From Candidatus Zixiibacteriota bacterium (GTDB lineage Bacteria > Zixibacteria > MSB-5A5 > SM1-73), in assembly GCA_023127875.1 (NCBI GenBank), contig JAGMFA010000014.1, positions 1 to 22,184 on the forward strand: a DNA stretch of 22,184 nt. The letters run 5' to 3'. Positions 21,484 through 22,184 of the stretch are shown here, piece after piece. A model generated the notes under the pieces. That model had not been told where the DNA came from. It worked only from the letters and a program-made list of their open reading frames with translations, and did not search any database. Within the stretch, counting starts at the first letter, position 1; every line of letters begins with the position of its first letter. A program made the position numbers and the translations under genes.

Positions 21484-21531
21484 CGCGTAGGCCCAAATGG
21501 GCCAACCAAGGCGTGAAGCCTTGGCTACGCG
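21484..21531. repeat. REP-pair (BIME-like) cruciform element A
   Basis: Outer stem CGCGTAG (21484-21490)/CTACGCG (21525-21531) encloses hairpins GCCC-AAAT-GGGC (21491-21502) and CCAAGGC-GTGAA-GCCTTGG (21506-21524), giving a three-way junction. GTAG precedes a hairpin on each strand, as in known REP pairs. It ends 6 bp from the transposase stop. Confidence 0.75.
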
Positions 21532-21537
21532 ATCTAG

Positions 21538-22020
21538 TTATATTTCTATTTTAGCAAACCGTGCTGGGATTTCACACTCACTATCATAATAAAACTTGAA
21601 ACTGGAATGTTTGTAATCCGAGATATCTTTAACCAAACCCGCTCTAAACGAATTCTGATGAATATAGTTCAATTTTTCTATCAAATCCTTTTTATTCCGA
21701 ATAACATGGTCATAGAAACCTCTCTGCCAAAGTTTCCCCTCTATTAGAGCGCAATCTAACATTTTAAAAGCAGTTATTCCTTTAATGTCGTGCATTATCT
21801 CAGACAAATCATTGTTTTGGGAAACGATTATTAAATGACAATGTGTGGGCATTATCACAAATCCGTTGATTTTGAAATCATATTTAAGATAAACCTCATC
21901 CAGAGCTTCATAAATCTTGTTCACCCTATCATCTGAGACAAAAATTGATCTTTGCTCATAAGTATCTGTCGTGATGTAAACTGCTTTGTTTGAATAATCA
22001 AAATTTTTTAGACGATGCAT
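21538..22020 (-). CDS. REP-associated tyrosine transposase (RAYT, IS200/Y1 type)
   Basis: A 160-residue single-strand transposase of the HUH Y1 family. The HUH pair is in VIMPTHCHLII; the catalytic Tyr is in WQRGFYDHVIRNKKDL, followed by the characteristic YIHQNSFRAGLV. I start it at ATG 22020 (MHRLKNFDYSNKAVY), where the family's first strand begins. The in-frame ATG at 22071 would translate part of the adjacent hairpin element (MAPRDEPSATRQ). It is intact and appears functional. GTAG-headed hairpin pairs lie immediately on both sides, 20 bp before its start and 6 bp after its stop, and a third lies further upstream. RAYTs are domesticated single-copy enzymes thought to mobilise REP sequences rather than themselves. 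Confidence 0.9.
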   Translation of the reverse strand: MHRLKNFDYSNKAVYITTDTYEQRSIFVSDDRVNKIYEALDEVYLKYDFKINGFVIMPTHCHLIIVSQNNDLSEIMHDIKGITAFKMLDCALIEGKLWQRGFYDHVIRNKKDLIEKLNYIHQNSFRAGLVKDISDYKHSSFKFYYDSECEIPARFAKIEI

Positions 22021-22039
22021 TATTCTATGACTAATTTGT

Positions 22040-22093
22040 CGCGTAGCCGAGGGTTCATCCCTCGGTGCCAAGCCGTGAAGGCTTGGCTACGCG
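22040..22093. repeat. REP-pair (BIME-like) cruciform element B
   Basis: Outer stem CGCGTAG (22040-22046)/CTACGCG (22087-22093). Hairpin 1 CCGAGGG-TTCAT-CCCTCGG (22047-22065) and hairpin 2 CCAAGCC-GTGAA-GGCTTGG (22068-22086). Same architecture and same GTGAA loop as element A. Confidence 0.8.
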
Positions 22094-22149
22094 AAGCTTG
22101 AATTTTATTTTTCCAAACTCAACAAAGGTTCTCAATCACAGTTACAGGA

Positions 22150-22184
22150 CGCGTAGCCGAGGGTTTACCCCTCGGTGCCAAGCC
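22150..22184. repeat. REP-pair element C, cut by the window edge
   Basis: CGCGTAG (22150-22156), hairpin CCGAGGG-TTTAC-CCCTCGG (22157-22175), then CCAAGCC (22178-22184), where the window ends. It matches element B except in the hairpin 1 loop (TTTAC against TTCAT). Confidence 0.75.

Noticed and set aside
21438..21537. T-box riboswitch before ileS
   Set aside because: The gap is too short and contains only the cruciform repeat element; no T-box sequence or terminator/antiterminator pair is seen.

Overview
The window looks like a chromosomal contig from an uncultured anaerobic or facultative bacterium of the FCB-type lineages (Zixibacteria-like candidate phyla are my best guess). This rests on two secreted cysteine peptidases ending in paired dockerin-like repeats of the form GDxNxDGxVDxxDVVYLINYLYxxGPxP, on a fermentative CoA/acetate/ferredoxin gene set, and on intergenic DNA full of small hairpin repeats. 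The phylum call is inference; no rRNA or tRNA gene is visible. Layout: (1) 3-2084, the 3' part of a papain-family (C1A) secreted peptidase with lectin-like, BACON-like, jelly-roll and dockerin-like modules. (2) 2085-5941, a plus-strand island of four poorly characterised genes: a 128-residue protein paired with a DUF6575-like protein behind a consensus promoter, a four-helix membrane protein, and a small protein built from four beta-rich repeats. Copies of one hairpin repeat punctuate the island. (3) 5942-6482, no convincing gene. (4) 6483-11482, minus-strand metabolic cluster hbd, ackA, a small lipoprotein, nfnA, nfnB. (5) 11822-13288, a divergent gene of the 4-hydroxybutyryl-CoA dehydratase (AbfD) flavoprotein family, followed by the 3' remnant of a second, diverged copy. 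(6) 13442-13961, repeats only. (7) 13962-15389, a C10 (streptopain-like) peptidase with dockerin-like tail and a good promoter. (8) 15563-16279, repeats, including a MITE-like element. (9) 16280-21437, minus-strand housekeeping operon ileS, traR/dksA-like, lspA, rluD. (10) 21484-22184, a RAYT-type Y1 transposase sandwiched between cruciform REP-pair elements. How the genes fit together: Hbd, AckA, NfnAB and the AbfD homologue would together suit a crotonyl-CoA/3-hydroxybutyryl-CoA to acetate route with redox balancing between ferredoxin, NADH and NADPH. However, the AbfD homologue keeps only the three cluster cysteines and has lost the other known catalytic residues, and Hbd has lost three conserved Asn, so the substrates may not be the textbook ones. 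The most unusual signals are: the rewired AbfD active site and its ghost paralogue; a repeated hairpin with a compensatory base pair upstream of both hbd and nfnA; the transposase with its matching hairpin pairs; the punctuated island of unknown genes; and a GXHH-type isoleucyl-tRNA synthetase. All alignments to known families were made by eye from memory.
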